Of a stretch of DNA of 64,000 bases, positions 48,155-56,483 are shown piece after piece (within the stretch, counting starts at the first letter, position 1; the number at the start of each line of letters is the position of its first letter). The notes under the pieces were generated by a model, which ran no database searches, was not told the DNA's origin, and worked only from the letters and a program-made list of their open reading frames with translations. Location of the stretch: contig NZ_CP027712.1 of assembly GCF_003945765.1 (NCBI RefSeq), forward strand, positions 5,828,001-5,892,000, written 5' to 3'. The position numbers and the translations under genes were made by a program. Source of the stretch: Pseudomonas chlororaphis subsp. chlororaphis (GTDB lineage Bacteria; Pseudomonadota; Gammaproteobacteria; Pseudomonadales; Pseudomonadaceae).

Positions 48155-48208
48155 AGTCCAGTCCAGGAAATGAAAACACCGGGCGCCGCCAGCGCCCGAG
48201 AAGGATGT

Positions 48209-48610
48209 TCAGCGCCCCCAGCAATCTTTGCTGGTCACCCCGTCGGCCATATTGTTGTTGCCCATGGCACCGGTGTGGCTAAGGGTGAACTCGCCGCACT
48301 TGTCGCCGGCCATCATGCTCTCGGTTTTCGGCGTCGCGGTCAGGGTAAAGCTCTGGTCGGCCAGGACTGGCGTGATGCTGTAGTCATCGTTGCCGGCGCT
48401 GAGGCCCGGAGCGTTGCTGTAGACACCGCCCTTGGAATGAAACCGCTCAAGGCTCTGCGCCTGTTCCGACAGCAGGCCGGCAATCTGCGTGCGATGGGTT
48501 TTCTTCACGTACTCGGTGATGCTGGGCAGGCTCAGGGTGACGACGAGCCCGATGATCGCAATCACGATCATGATTTCGATCAGGGTAAAACCTTGGTTGG
48601 ATCTACGCAT
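48209..48610 (-). CDS. pilE: Type IV minor pilin PilE-like
   Basis: A 133-residue prepilin. The leader MRRSNQG is followed by FTLIEIMIVIAIIGLVVTLS with Glu+5. The globular part resembles PilE-type minor pilins (EYVKKTHRTQIAGLLSEQAQ), with two cysteines near the C-terminus (DKCGEF and KDCWG). PilD would process it. It is the last gene of the minor pilin operon, 13 bases after pilY1. Minor pilins prime pilus assembly and form a tip complex with PilY1. Confidence 0.85.
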   Translation of the reverse strand: MRRSNQGFTLIEIMIVIAIIGLVVTLSLPSITEYVKKTHRTQIAGLLSEQAQSLERFHSKGGVYSNAPGLSAGNDDYSITPVLADQSFTLTATPKTESMMAGDKCGEFTLSHTGAMGNNNMADGVTSKDCWGR

Positions 48611-48623
48611 GCCTCACTCTCAC

Positions 48624-51600
48624 TTACTGTATTTGTCGCCACATGATGCGTCGGCTGCCACCGCCCGGCTTCTCGACCAGGGAAGCGATACCGCCGCTGG
48701 AATCGCTGACGATTTTGCGGGTAGCGCGGTTAAGCACAGCGCTCAATGCAGGAATGCCGCCGGTAAAGATGACACCGCTGGAAGGCGTATCCAGACCATC
48801 GACCACTGCATCGCCATTGGTGTCGAGCACCGCGTCGCCCTGCATCTTACCGCTGAATGCGTCCAGCTCGACCAATTTGCCGTTGCCGGCGCTGGAACAA
48901 GGGTCGCCCACCTCGACAGCGGCGGTGCTGAAGACAATGCGACCCGCCACCAGCGTGGCCTGATTGATGACCCGCTCGCCACTCGACGCCTCCCCCAGCG
49001 GCAGGTACCAGCCCTGCTCGGCCGGATAACTGACGTCCGCCTGGGTGCTGGTGATATAGGAGCCCGCGCTGCCGGCAAACATCCCGGTGATCGCTTGCGC
49101 CTGCAGGTCAACCACGGTGATGCTGCCCGTCCCAGCCGGGGCATCCCAGACCGCATAGAAACCCTGGGCATCCTTGCTGCGCTTGTCGGCCAGCTCGCTG
49201 AGCTTGCCGGTGCCGAACAGCACCAGCTTGCCGCCCTCGGGATGATCCACCAGCAACGGCTGCGCGGTGATCGGCTGGCTCGCGCCACCCGGAGCGCTGA
49301 ACAACGGAGCACCGCCAAAGGCCGGGCCCCAGCTGTCCGGCGCCGAACCGCTCAAATCGAACTTCCACAGATGGCCCTGGAGATCGCCGCCATAGGCCGC
49401 CTGGACCACATTCTGGCTGTCCACCCGCACCTTCACCGAGGACAAGCCGTTCTCCTGCCCATTGCCATCGACCGGGATTTTCCTGATCAGCGAACCATCG
49501 CGAATATCCACCACATACAGAGCGGCGAGTCCGGAATGACTGCCATAGCCATTGCCGATGAAAGCCGCCCAGCGCCCGTCGGCCAAGCGTGCCACTTCCG
49601 GACGGGCGTAGGCATAACCCAGGTCATTGAACGGGTGGCTGTTATCGGCAACCTCAGGCGCGGCGATTTCCCACAGCGCCTGCGGCGTATTGCCGGCCTG
49701 GCCATACAGCTGCACCGCGTAAAATACCTTGCCGCCGGCCCCGGTGCCCGCCAGCGCCAGGGTTGCCCAGGCCGTGCCGAGCTGGGCATCGAAGACCGCC
49801 ACCGGACCATCGGCCAAAAACCGGTGACGCTCCCCGTTGACGTAGCCGGGGTCGGCGATGTGATGCAGCAGCGGCAAGGCACTGGAGGGCATATAGGCGT
49901 AGCGGCGCCGGCCATTCTCAGGGTCGATCAGCGAAAGCAGGCCGTCATTGGCGTTGACCAGCAGGCTCGGGCTCATACCTTGGGCCTTGCTCGCCAGGTA
50001 GGCGCTGTAGTCGCTGTCGCCCTGCAGGTCGGCGGCGTCCTGCGCGGTCGGCGCCGCCATGACCAGCGGCGAGTTGACGATGTCCCCCAGCAATCGGCTC
50101 CGCACCTTGAGCCCGGCCCGGTTACTCCCCTGGCTCCAGGCCAGTAGATCGGCCGCGGTGATGCCGGGCGGCAGGTTCTGGGCGAGCGCGGCCTGCTGCG
50201 CGCCGGACAACTGGTCATGGCGCAAGGCAACGGCGGTTCGGGAGGCACTGTTCCAAGTCTGGAAGATCCCCGGCGACGCAGCGGCAACCAGGGTCGAGTC
50301 CGTGCTCCACAGCGGCGTACTGTCGACCGCACCAGCGGGGCTGATGCCATACGCCCTGATGGTGCCGTGCCAATCGACGGGGTCATAAGACGCCTGGAAA
50401 TAACTCGAACCGCTGGCCAGCCCGGCGGCCCCCGCCGTGGCGCTTCCCGCCTGGGCGGCGGAAGCCGAAACCTCGCCCAGGGCCGAGGCCAGTGCGGCGT
50501 CGAGCCCCGCCCTGTCAGTCACCGGGTAGAACTTGCCCCGGCCATAGTTCGCCGCATCCAGCAGCATGGGGTACTGCGCGCTGATACCGATGGTGTAAGT
50601 GTTCATGTGCTGCTGCGCGAAGCCCGCCGAATCCCAGCTTTTCCCCGCGATATCCAGGCCTGCCGCGCGCATGTCGATATCCACCGCCAGCTTGGCGATG
50701 TCATCCAGATACAGGCTGCTGCCCTCCTCGTTGCCGCCAGGATTAACGCCGTCATTGGGCACCCCATCCCAATCTGGCAGGCTGCTCGCCCCCTGGGGTT
50801 CACGGGAGGGAAAACTGTGGTCATAACTGGGCAGGCCATCGGTCACCACCAGGCCGTAATTGCGCTGGCAGCGATACTGGATCGGGCTGCCATAGGTAGA
50901 GGGCGTACTGTTGTAGTAAGGCGTCAGCCCCCGAAAATAACGGCTGATCTCGTAATAGGTTTCCGCCAGCGGCGCCTCGGCCGAGGCCCTGAGCCCGCCG
51001 ATGGCGGACAGCAATGCCTGGTAGTTAGCGTCGGCCTGAGCCCGGCTGACCTGGTCGCTGACCGGTGCCAGATCGCTGATGGCGAGCACGATACGCCCAC
51101 CCGGCGCCAGATCGCCGCCCGCTGGCGGGTTGAAGCTTGCCAGGCCGATGCGCAGCGCGCGGTTGTCAGCCACCAGCTTGCTGGCGGCCTCACGCACCAG
51201 GGTCATCCGGTCTTGAACGGGAATCGAGCCATCGGTGAAATCCCGATCGCGACCGTCGGCCAGGGCCAGCAGGTAAGCCAAATAGGCAGCCGAATAACGG
51301 GTGCGGCCGTTCCCCGCGGGATCAGGCAGCTTGAGGCACTGTGCCCGGGCATGGTCGCGGTAGAAACCGACATAACCGCTGGAGCAGCCCGCCTGGCTCA
51401 GCGTTGAGAGAGCAAGCGAATCCGCGCTCGGACTGGCTCCGGCCAGGCATTCGCCCGCCTGCATTCGGCACGGCCTGACCGGCACCCGCGCCAGCCCGGG
51501 ATCAAAGCCCGGGGCATAGACGACGCTGTTCATGCTCTGCGAATCGTCGAGCAGCAGCATCACATTCGGTGCCACCGCCGCCGCGTTCGCCAAAGGTGCC

Positions 51601-51692
51601 TGCGCCGGGCTGAAGCCATAGGCCGGGGCACTCAGGTAGAGACCCAGCAAAGCACCAGCCAGCAATCCCCCAGGCCTTTCAATACTTGGCAT
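48624..51692 (-). CDS. pilY1: Type IV pilus tip adhesin / mechanosensor PilY1
   Basis: A 1022-residue exported protein. The signal peptide (about 1-26, ending PAYG) precedes an N-terminal von Willebrand A-like region with the MIDAS-type sequence LLLDDSQSMNS near residue 45. The C-terminal half (about 560-1000) is the PilC-type seven-bladed beta-propeller. An EF-hand-like calcium site DTNGDAVVDGLD lies at about 957-968. In P. aeruginosa PilY1 joins the minor pilins at the tip and takes part in attachment, calcium-regulated retraction and surface sensing. It overlaps pilX by 14 bases. Length is a little under the P. aeruginosa protein. Confidence 0.9.
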   Translation of the reverse strand: MPSIERPGGLLAGALLGLYLSAPAYGFSPAQAPLANAAAVAPNVMLLLDDSQSMNSVVYAPGFDPGLARVPVRPCRMQAGECLAGASPSADSLALSTLSQAGCSSGYVGFYRDHARAQCLKLPDPAGNGRTRYSAAYLAYLLALADGRDRDFTDGSIPVQDRMTLVREAASKLVADNRALRIGLASFNPPAGGDLAPGGRIVLAISDLAPVSDQVSRAQADANYQALLSAIGGLRASAEAPLAETYYEISRYFRGLTPYYNSTPSTYGSPIQYRCQRNYGLVVTDGLPSYDHSFPSREPQGASSLPDWDGVPNDGVNPGGNEEGSSLYLDDIAKLAVDIDMRAAGLDIAGKSWDSAGFAQQHMNTYTIGISAQYPMLLDAANYGRGKFYPVTDRAGLDAALASALGEVSASAAQAGSATAGAAGLASGSSYFQASYDPVDWHGTIRAYGISPAGAVDSTPLWSTDSTLVAAASPGIFQTWNSASRTAVALRHDQLSGAQQAALAQNLPPGITAADLLAWSQGSNRAGLKVRSRLLGDIVNSPLVMAAPTAQDAADLQGDSDYSAYLASKAQGMSPSLLVNANDGLLSLIDPENGRRRYAYMPSSALPLLHHIADPGYVNGERHRFLADGPVAVFDAQLGTAWATLALAGTGAGGKVFYAVQLYGQAGNTPQALWEIAAPEVADNSHPFNDLGYAYARPEVARLADGRWAAFIGNGYGSHSGLAALYVVDIRDGSLIRKIPVDGNGQENGLSSVKVRVDSQNVVQAAYGGDLQGHLWKFDLSGSAPDSWGPAFGGAPLFSAPGGASQPITAQPLLVDHPEGGKLVLFGTGKLSELADKRSKDAQGFYAVWDAPAGTGSITVVDLQAQAITGMFAGSAGSYITSTQADVSYPAEQGWYLPLGEASSGERVINQATLVAGRIVFSTAAVEVGDPCSSAGNGKLVELDAFSGKMQGDAVLDTNGDAVVDGLDTPSSGVIFTGGIPALSAVLNRATRKIVSDSSGGIASLVEKPGGGSRRIMWRQIQ

Positions 51693-52155
51693 AAATGCTC
51701 TCCAGCACGCTGCGCGAGTGGCCGGCCAGCCCGACAGCAGTCACCCGATACAGGGTCGCGGAAGTGTTGCTCGGCACATGGACCGCCCCCAGCGTCGTAC
51801 CGAGGTTCTGCACAGCGTAAAAACCGTTACCGGTGGCGATCCAGGTCACGCCCGAATGGCTGTTGTGGCCCGCGGCGCTGACAGCCGCGGACTCGCCGGG
51901 GGGCGCGCACTGGCCGCCGCTACAGGCCGCCAATACATAACTGTCCTGCTGCACCGCGCTCTCACCGATGCGCAGGGCCATCTCCGCCGCCTGGAACGAC
52001 TGATTGCGCAGCCACAGGCCGCCGGCCATCTTTTCCTGCAAGGTCGCGTTCTGCATCGACGAAATGCCGATCAAGGTCAGCAGCAACAGGAACACCAGGC
52101 TCATCAGCAGCGCCATGCCGCGCTGCGCCCCGGGAGCCGTTCGATACGAAGTCAT
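51679..52155 (-). CDS. pilX: Type IV minor pilin PilX
   Basis: A 158-residue prepilin-like protein from ATG 52155, chosen because GGGAG lies seven bases upstream; an upstream GTG at 52170 is possible. The leader ends in QRG before MALLMSLVFLLLLTLIGISS, the atypical PilX signal with Met at +1 and without Glu+5. The segment LQEKMAGGLWLRNQSFQAAE matches PilX_N. The operon order pilW-pilX-pilY1 supports the name. PilX promotes pilus tip assembly and aggregation in related bacteria. Confidence 0.87.
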   Translation of the reverse strand: MTSYRTAPGAQRGMALLMSLVFLLLLTLIGISSMQNATLQEKMAGGLWLRNQSFQAAEMALRIGESAVQQDSYVLAACSGGQCAPPGESAAVSAAGHNSHSGVTWIATGNGFYAVQNLGTTLGAVHVPSNTSATLYRVTAVGLAGHSRSVLESIYAKY

Positions 52156-52166
52156 CGGCAACTCCC

Positions 52167-52877
52167 TCACAACAGGCGATTGCGCAAGGCGGCCACCACA
52201 TTGAACGTCTGCGGCCGCACGCGCGCCTGGGGATCGCTCAGGGTCAGGCTCAAGCGCACGCTGCGGATCCGTGCCGGGTCTGCGGGATCGCGGCTATAGC
52301 TGGAGGCCGCGACATCCGTGGCGGTGCTGGCGATGCCGAACGACACGTCGAACGCACTGACATTGTTCACCAGCACCGCCTGGCCGGAGCCTGTGCCGGT
52401 GCCCATCAGCAGTTGATCGTCCTTCAAGCTGTACACCAGGCGCCGCACCGCAAACGCCTGCTGCCCCGAGGGGGCCTTGCGGGTACCGGTATAGGCGGTG
52501 GCGCTATTGCGGCAATCGCTCAGCACGGTCCAGGTCGGGGTGCCAGCGCTGTCGCCGATATCGGCCGTGACCAGCGTCAGCCGGTGGTTGACGTTGTCCC
52601 AGCGGATCGGTGTTTGCGCATGGCCGGCGAAGTCCGCGGCAATGCTGGCATCGGCGATGCTCTGAAGGCAGCCGAACATGCCGGCCATGCGTATCTCCTG
52701 GATCATCTTGCTCAGCACGAAGCGCGCATCCTCTTGCAGGCTGGCCGATACGTTCTGGCTGACATAGGTGTTTTTGGCCGAGATGAAAATCTGCGTCACG
52801 CCCAAGGCCACGATCAGGCTCAACGCCAGCGCCACCAGCATTTCGATCAGGCCGAAGCCGCTGTTCCCGCGTCTCAT
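52167..52877 (-). CDS. pilW: Type IV minor pilin PilW
   Basis: A 236-residue prepilin. The leader MRRGNSG precedes FGLIEMLVALALSLIVALGV with Glu+5. The following VSASLQEDARFVLSKMIQEIRMAG helix (in part) and two cysteines (FGCLQS and LSDCRN) are typical of PilW. It lies between pilV and pilX with overlapping ends, so the minor pilins are translated in register for stoichiometric tip assembly. Confidence 0.88.
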   Translation of the reverse strand: MRRGNSGFGLIEMLVALALSLIVALGVTQIFISAKNTYVSQNVSASLQEDARFVLSKMIQEIRMAGMFGCLQSIADASIAADFAGHAQTPIRWDNVNHRLTLVTADIGDSAGTPTWTVLSDCRNSATAYTGTRKAPSGQQAFAVRRLVYSLKDDQLLMGTGTGSGQAVLVNNVSAFDVSFGIASTATDVAASSYSRDPADPARIRSVRLSLTLSDPQARVRPQTFNVVAALRNRLL

Positions 52878-53329
52878 GGCTTGCTCCCCGGATCCACCGC
52901 CACCCGGCTGCTCAGGACAAAACTGCGGGAGCCTTCAGCAGGCTGGGCAGAAACATGGGCGGCACGGGCGTCGTCCCAGGTGATGCTGATGGTGAACACG
53001 CCCTGCTTGAGGCTGATATGGCCCTCGGCGGTCGGCCCGCCGAAACTCTCGACATTGCGCTTGAAGTCATAGAGGTCCTGGTCCCGAACCACGCCGAAAT
53101 TGCCGGCCTCGGGAGCTGCCACGGTGTAGTCCGCGGCGCTGTTGGCGCGGATGCGATCGAGCATGTCATAGGCGATGAAGCTGGCCTGGCTGGTCATCAA
53201 TGCACTGTCGGTGTAGCGCAGGGCATTGAGCTGGACCGCCGCCGCACCGAGCAGGCCGACGCCGAGAATCAGCACCGCCACCAGCACCTCGATCAGCGTC
53301 ATTCCGGCCTGCACGCTCCTGCCCGTCAT
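52874..53329 (-). CDS. pilV: Type IV minor pilin PilV
   Basis: A 151-residue prepilin from ATG 53329, preceded by GGGAG and overlapping the fimU stop (ATGA). The leader MTGRSVQAG is followed by MTLIEVLVAVLILGVGLLGA with Glu+5. The region AVQLNALRYTDSALMTSQAS and later IAYDMLDRIRANS fit the PilV family. It is part of the minor pilin priming complex. Confidence 0.87.
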   Translation of the reverse strand: MTGRSVQAGMTLIEVLVAVLILGVGLLGAAAVQLNALRYTDSALMTSQASFIAYDMLDRIRANSAADYTVAAPEAGNFGVVRDQDLYDFKRNVESFGGPTAEGHISLKQGVFTISITWDDARAAHVSAQPAEGSRSFVLSSRVAVDPGSKP

Positions 53330-53796
53330 TTGCACTCCCCGTTTACCGCTATCCGTCCGTTCAGGCACAGCGTGATCGTCCTGTGTTGCTCGCCCAGCAC
53401 ATAAGTCATGACCGGCGGGACCGCTGCCGATACACCGCCCAACGCGTTGAAGCCAATGCTGTCGAATTCAGAGGTTAGCGTCAGCCGGGCGCCGCGACTG
53501 ACCGCGGGAACAACCCGCAATACATTCGTCGCCGGTCCGTCGCCTTGATAAATCGACAGCCCCCGGCTCCAATCCGAATCGACCGCGGCCGGGCGCAAGT
53601 GAACCGGCAAGCCGCTGTCGATCGCCTCCAGACGCGCGTAATTCAAGCTGCGCAGCAGTTCGCTGATGTCGCTGTCGGCCTTTGAGCGCTGCGCCATCTG
53701 ACTGAACGCGGGAACCACCAGGGTCAACAAAACCGCCGAAACTGCCAGGGCCACCAGTAATTCGATCAGCGTGAAACCTTCTGTACGGTGACGCAT
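53326..53796 (-). CDS. fimU: Type IV minor pilin FimU (GspH/FimT family)
   Basis: A 156-residue prepilin. The leader MRHRTEG is followed by FTLIELLVALAVSAVLLTLV with Glu+5. The GspH/FimT-type part contains LLRSLNYARLEAIDSGLPVH and ends with a Cys pair (LCLNGR and GECK). It is the first gene of the minus-strand minor pilin operon. It could be called FimT; FimU is preferred because it heads the pilVWXY1E series and a second GspH-type gene lies opposite. Confidence 0.82.
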   Translation of the reverse strand: MRHRTEGFTLIELLVALAVSAVLLTLVVPAFSQMAQRSKADSDISELLRSLNYARLEAIDSGLPVHLRPAAVDSDWSRGLSIYQGDGPATNVLRVVPAVSRGARLTLTSEFDSIGFNALGGVSAAVPPVMTYVLGEQHRTITLCLNGRIAVNGECK

Positions 53797-53929
53797 GCCA
53801 TCCCCTTGAGCGGCCAGCGGCTATAACTGGCTCTGGCACTTCGAACCTTCATAGACCGAGGGTTTGAGGTTTTGCTCAATGGCCGGGCAAGGATTGTCCG
53901 GACCTGGCGCACTCCATGGAGGGAGAACC

Positions 53930-54454
53930 ATGCCGCAGAAGGGTTTCGGCCTGATCGAAATAATCGTGGGCCTGGCGCTTGCCAGCCTGCTGATGCTGTT
54001 CGCCAGCACCTCATTCGGGGAGTTGTTCCAGTCGACACGCCGGCTGGATGCCGCACAGATGCTTGCCAGCGGCATTCGCAATGCGCGCACCGAAGCCATC
54101 CTGCGTCAGCAGCGAACCGTGATTCACGGGTTGAACGATGACTGGAGCCAAGGCTGGCGGATCATTCTGGATATCAGCGGCGAGGGCTCGCAGGACAGCG
54201 ATAACCCGGTATTGCTTGAACGCCGGGGGGACGCCCGGGTGGCGATTGTCGGCAATCGCCCGGTGGAGCATTTCGTGCGCTTCAGTGGCCTGGGCGATCC
54301 GCAGCTGCCCAGCGGCGCCTTTCAGGCCGGGACGCTGCACATCTGCGCGGCCGATCCGGGAACGAGCCAGCACCAGGTAGTGCTTTCCCGCAGTGGGCGG
54401 GTCAGCCTGCGCAGCGACAAGGCCGCGCAGGCGTTATGCGACAGGCAGGGCTGA
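53930..54454 (+). CDS. fimT: GspH/FimT-type pseudopilin, divergently oriented
   Basis: A 174-residue prepilin from ATG 53930 (GGGAGA seven bases upstream). The leader MPQKG is followed by FGLIEIIVGLALASLLMLFA with Glu+5, then the FimT-type SGIRNARTEAILRQQRTVIHG and a C-terminal Cys pair (HICAADPG and ALCDRQG). In P. aeruginosa fimT lies in the same direction as fimU. Here it is on the opposite strand, with a 133-base shared promoter region, and its stop abuts the ispH stop. Confidence 0.8.
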   Translation: MPQKGFGLIEIIVGLALASLLMLFASTSFGELFQSTRRLDAAQMLASGIRNARTEAILRQQRTVIHGLNDDWSQGWRIILDISGEGSQDSDNPVLLERRGDARVAIVGNRPVEHFVRFSGLGDPQLPSGAFQAGTLHICAADPGTSQHQVVLSRSGRVSLRSDKAAQALCDRQG

Positions 54455-55402
54455 TCAGAGCAGGGAGCGAACGCGCAACTCTTTGGGCATGGAAAAGGTG
54501 ATGTTTTCTTCGCGGCCGGCCAGTTCGTCGGCGCCGGTGGCGCCCCAGGCGTGCAACTGCTCGATCACGCCCCGTACCAGCACCTCGGGAGCCGAAGCCC
54601 CGGCGGTGATGCCGATGCGCTCGACACCGTCGAACCAGCTGCGTTGCATGTCCTCGGCACCGTCGATCAGGTATGCCGGAGTGGCCATGCGCTCGGCCAG
54701 TTCACGCAGGCGGTTGGAGTTGGAGCTGTTCGGGCTGCCCACCACCAGTACCACATCGCACTCGTCGGCCAGTTGCTTGACCGCGTCCTGACGGTTCTGC
54801 GTGGCGTAGCAGATGTCGTCCTTGCGCGGCCCGCCAATCGCCGGGAAACGCTGGCGCAAGGCATCGATGACCCGGCTGGTGTCGTCCATCGACAAGGTGG
54901 TCTGGGTAACGAACGCCAGCTTTTCAGGATTGCGCACCTGCAACTCGGCGACGTCTTGCTCGTCTTCCACCAGGTAGATCGCACCGCCATTACCGGCGTC
55001 GTACTGGCCCATGGTGCCTTCGACTTCCGGGTGGCCGGCATGGCCGATCAGGATGCATTCGCGACCGTCGCGGCTGTAGCGCGCCACTTCGATATGCACC
55101 TTGGTCACCAGCGGGCAGGTCGCATCGAAGACTTTCAGGCCACGGCCCGCCGCTTCGCTGCGCACGGCCTGGGAAACGCCGTGGGCACTGAAGATCACGA
55201 TGACGTCATCCGGCACCTGGTCCAGCTCCTCGACAAAGATCGCGCCGCGAGCGCGCAGGTCTTCGACGACAAATTTGTTGTGCACCACTTCATGACGCAC
55301 GTAGATCGGCGGCCCGAAGACCTCCAGGGCGCGATTGACGATTTCGATCGCGCGGTCCACGCCAGCGCAGAAGCCACGGGGGTTGGCGAGTTTGATTTGC
55401 AT
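54455..55402 (-). CDS. ispH: 4-hydroxy-3-methylbut-2-enyl diphosphate reductase
   Basis: A 315-residue iron-sulfur enzyme for the last step of the MEP isoprenoid pathway. The three cluster cysteines are in [10 protein letters not shown] (Cys12), DATCPLV (near 96) and [10 protein letters not shown] (near 199). The catalytic Glu lies in [11 protein letters not shown]. It makes isopentenyl and dimethylallyl diphosphate, the source of the undecaprenyl carrier used by Psl and murein synthesis. It follows fkpB and lspA, a common order, but here a REP pair separates it from fkpB. Confidence 0.95.
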   Translation of the reverse strand: MQIKLANPRGFCAGVDRAIEIVNRALEVFGPPIYVRHEVVHNKFVVEDLRARGAIFVEELDQVPDDVIVIFSAHGVSQAVRSEAAGRGLKVFDATCPLVTKVHIEVARYSRDGRECILIGHAGHPEVEGTMGQYDAGNGGAIYLVEDEQDVAELQVRNPEKLAFVTQTTLSMDDTSRVIDALRQRFPAIGGPRKDDICYATQNRQDAVKQLADECDVVLVVGSPNSSNSNRLRELAERMATPAYLIDGAEDMQRSWFDGVERIGITAGASAPEVLVRGVIEQLHAWGATGADELAGREENITFSMPKELRVRSLL

Positions 55403-55439
55403 GCTGTGCCTCGTGTCTTGCGGGCAAGGAATATTCGGT

Positions 55440-55524
55440 GCAACCGCTTCGCGATTGCTCGCTGGCCTGCTCGCGCCTACAGGAACCTTATGGAGACTGT
55501 AGACGCGAGTCGGCTCGCGATGCC
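55440..55524. repeat. Pair of inverted REP-like elements
   Basis: A REP-like unit on the minus strand (55440-55482; CTGTAGGCGCGAGCAGGCC and onward) faces a shorter one on the plus strand (55497-55524; CTGTAGACGCGAGTCGGCTC and onward), 14 bases apart. The pair fills almost the whole space between the fkpB stop and the ispH start. Confidence 0.65.
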
Positions 55525-55525
55525 T

Positions 55526-55978
55526 TTAAAGCGCTTTAACGTCGATGATCTCGACATCAAAGGTCAAGGTTTTACCGGCCAACGGATGGTTGAAGTCAAC
55601 CGTCACCTGGGTGTCATCAAAGGCTTTGACCACGCCTGGCAGCTCGGTATTCGCCGCATCGTTGAAGATCACCAGCAGGCCTTCGGACAGCTCCATATCC
55701 TGGAACTGCGAACGCGGGATGATCTGCACGTTTTGCGGGTTCGGCTGGCCAAAGGCGTTTTCCGGCTCGATGGTCAAGTTACGCTTGTCACCCGCCTTGA
55801 AGCCGAACAGGGCCGCTTCAAAACCTGGCAACAGGTTGCCATCACCGACCTTGAAGGTCGCCGGGGCCTTGTCGAAGGTGCTGTCCACCGTGTCGCCGTT
55901 CTCCAGGCGCAATGCGAAATGCAAAGTGACTTCCGTGTTCTGGCCGATGCGTTGTTCAGCCAATACCTGTTCAGTCAT
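55526..55978 (-). CDS. fkpB: FKBP-type peptidyl-prolyl isomerase (SlpA/FkpB)
   Basis: A 150-residue SlyD-like FKBP. The N-terminal part of the FKBP barrel contains LHFALRLENGDTVDSTF and PATFKVGDGNLLPGFEAAL, an insert-in-flap domain lies at about 70-125, and the end returns to HPLAGKTLTFDVEII. It catalyses prolyl isomerisation and acts as a chaperone. Start 55978 overlaps the lspA stop by eight bases. The histidine-rich tail of SlyD is absent, which favours FkpB. Confidence 0.9.
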   Translation of the reverse strand: MTEQVLAEQRIGQNTEVTLHFALRLENGDTVDSTFDKAPATFKVGDGNLLPGFEAALFGFKAGDKRNLTIEPENAFGQPNPQNVQIIPRSQFQDMELSEGLLVIFNDAANTELPGVVKAFDDTQVTVDFNHPLAGKTLTFDVEIIDVKAL

Positions 55979-56483
55979 GAACGGCTTCTCCGGTTTTCTT
56001 GCTTTTGAACATATCCAGCGCAAGCATCACCGCACCCACGCTGATGGCGCTGTCGGCAAAGTTGAACGCTGGGAAATACCAGCGGTTCTGCCAATGCACC
56101 AAGATGAAATCGATCACATGGCCCAGGGCGATGCGGTCATACAGGTTGCCCAGCGCGCCGCCCAGCACCAGTGCCAGGGCGACCGCCAGCCAGGTTTCGT
56201 TGCGCCCCAGGCGCTTGAGCCAGACCACCAGCACCGCGCTGACCACCACCGCGATCAGGGCGAACAACCAACGCTGCCAGCCCGAGCTGTCCGCCAGGAA
56301 GCTGAATGCCGCACCGGTGTTGTAGGCCAGGGTCCAGCTGAAGTAATCCGGGATCACCACGATCTGCTGGTACATCGACAGCGAGCTTTCGAAGTGCAGC
56401 TTGCTGGCCTGGTCGATGACCAGGACCAGCACGCTCAACCACAGCCAGCCCAGACGGCCGAAACGGCCCGTGGCATTAGGCAT
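55971..56483 (-). CDS. lspA: Lipoprotein signal peptidase
   Basis: A 170-residue inner-membrane aspartyl protease with four hydrophobic segments (about 12-30, 70-88, 96-115, 138-158). The catalytic dyad lies in [15 protein letters not shown] and FNFADSAIS. It removes signal peptides from diacylglyceryl-modified prolipoproteins such as BamD and PslD encoded in this window. ATG 56483 ([12 protein letters not shown]) overlaps the ileS stop by eight bases. Confidence 0.95.
   Translation of the reverse strand: MPNATGRFGRLGWLWLSVLVLVIDQASKLHFESSLSMYQQIVVIPDYFSWTLAYNTGAAFSFLADSSGWQRWLFALIAVVVSAVLVVWLKRLGRNETWLAVALALVLGGALGNLYDRIALGHVIDFILVHWQNRWYFPAFNFADSAISVGAVMLALDMFKSKKTGEAVHD

Noticed and set aside
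53830..53870. Sigma-54 promoter for fimT (TGGCAC near 53837)
   Set aside because: The GG element is not followed by GC at 10 bases, so the -12 element is missing.
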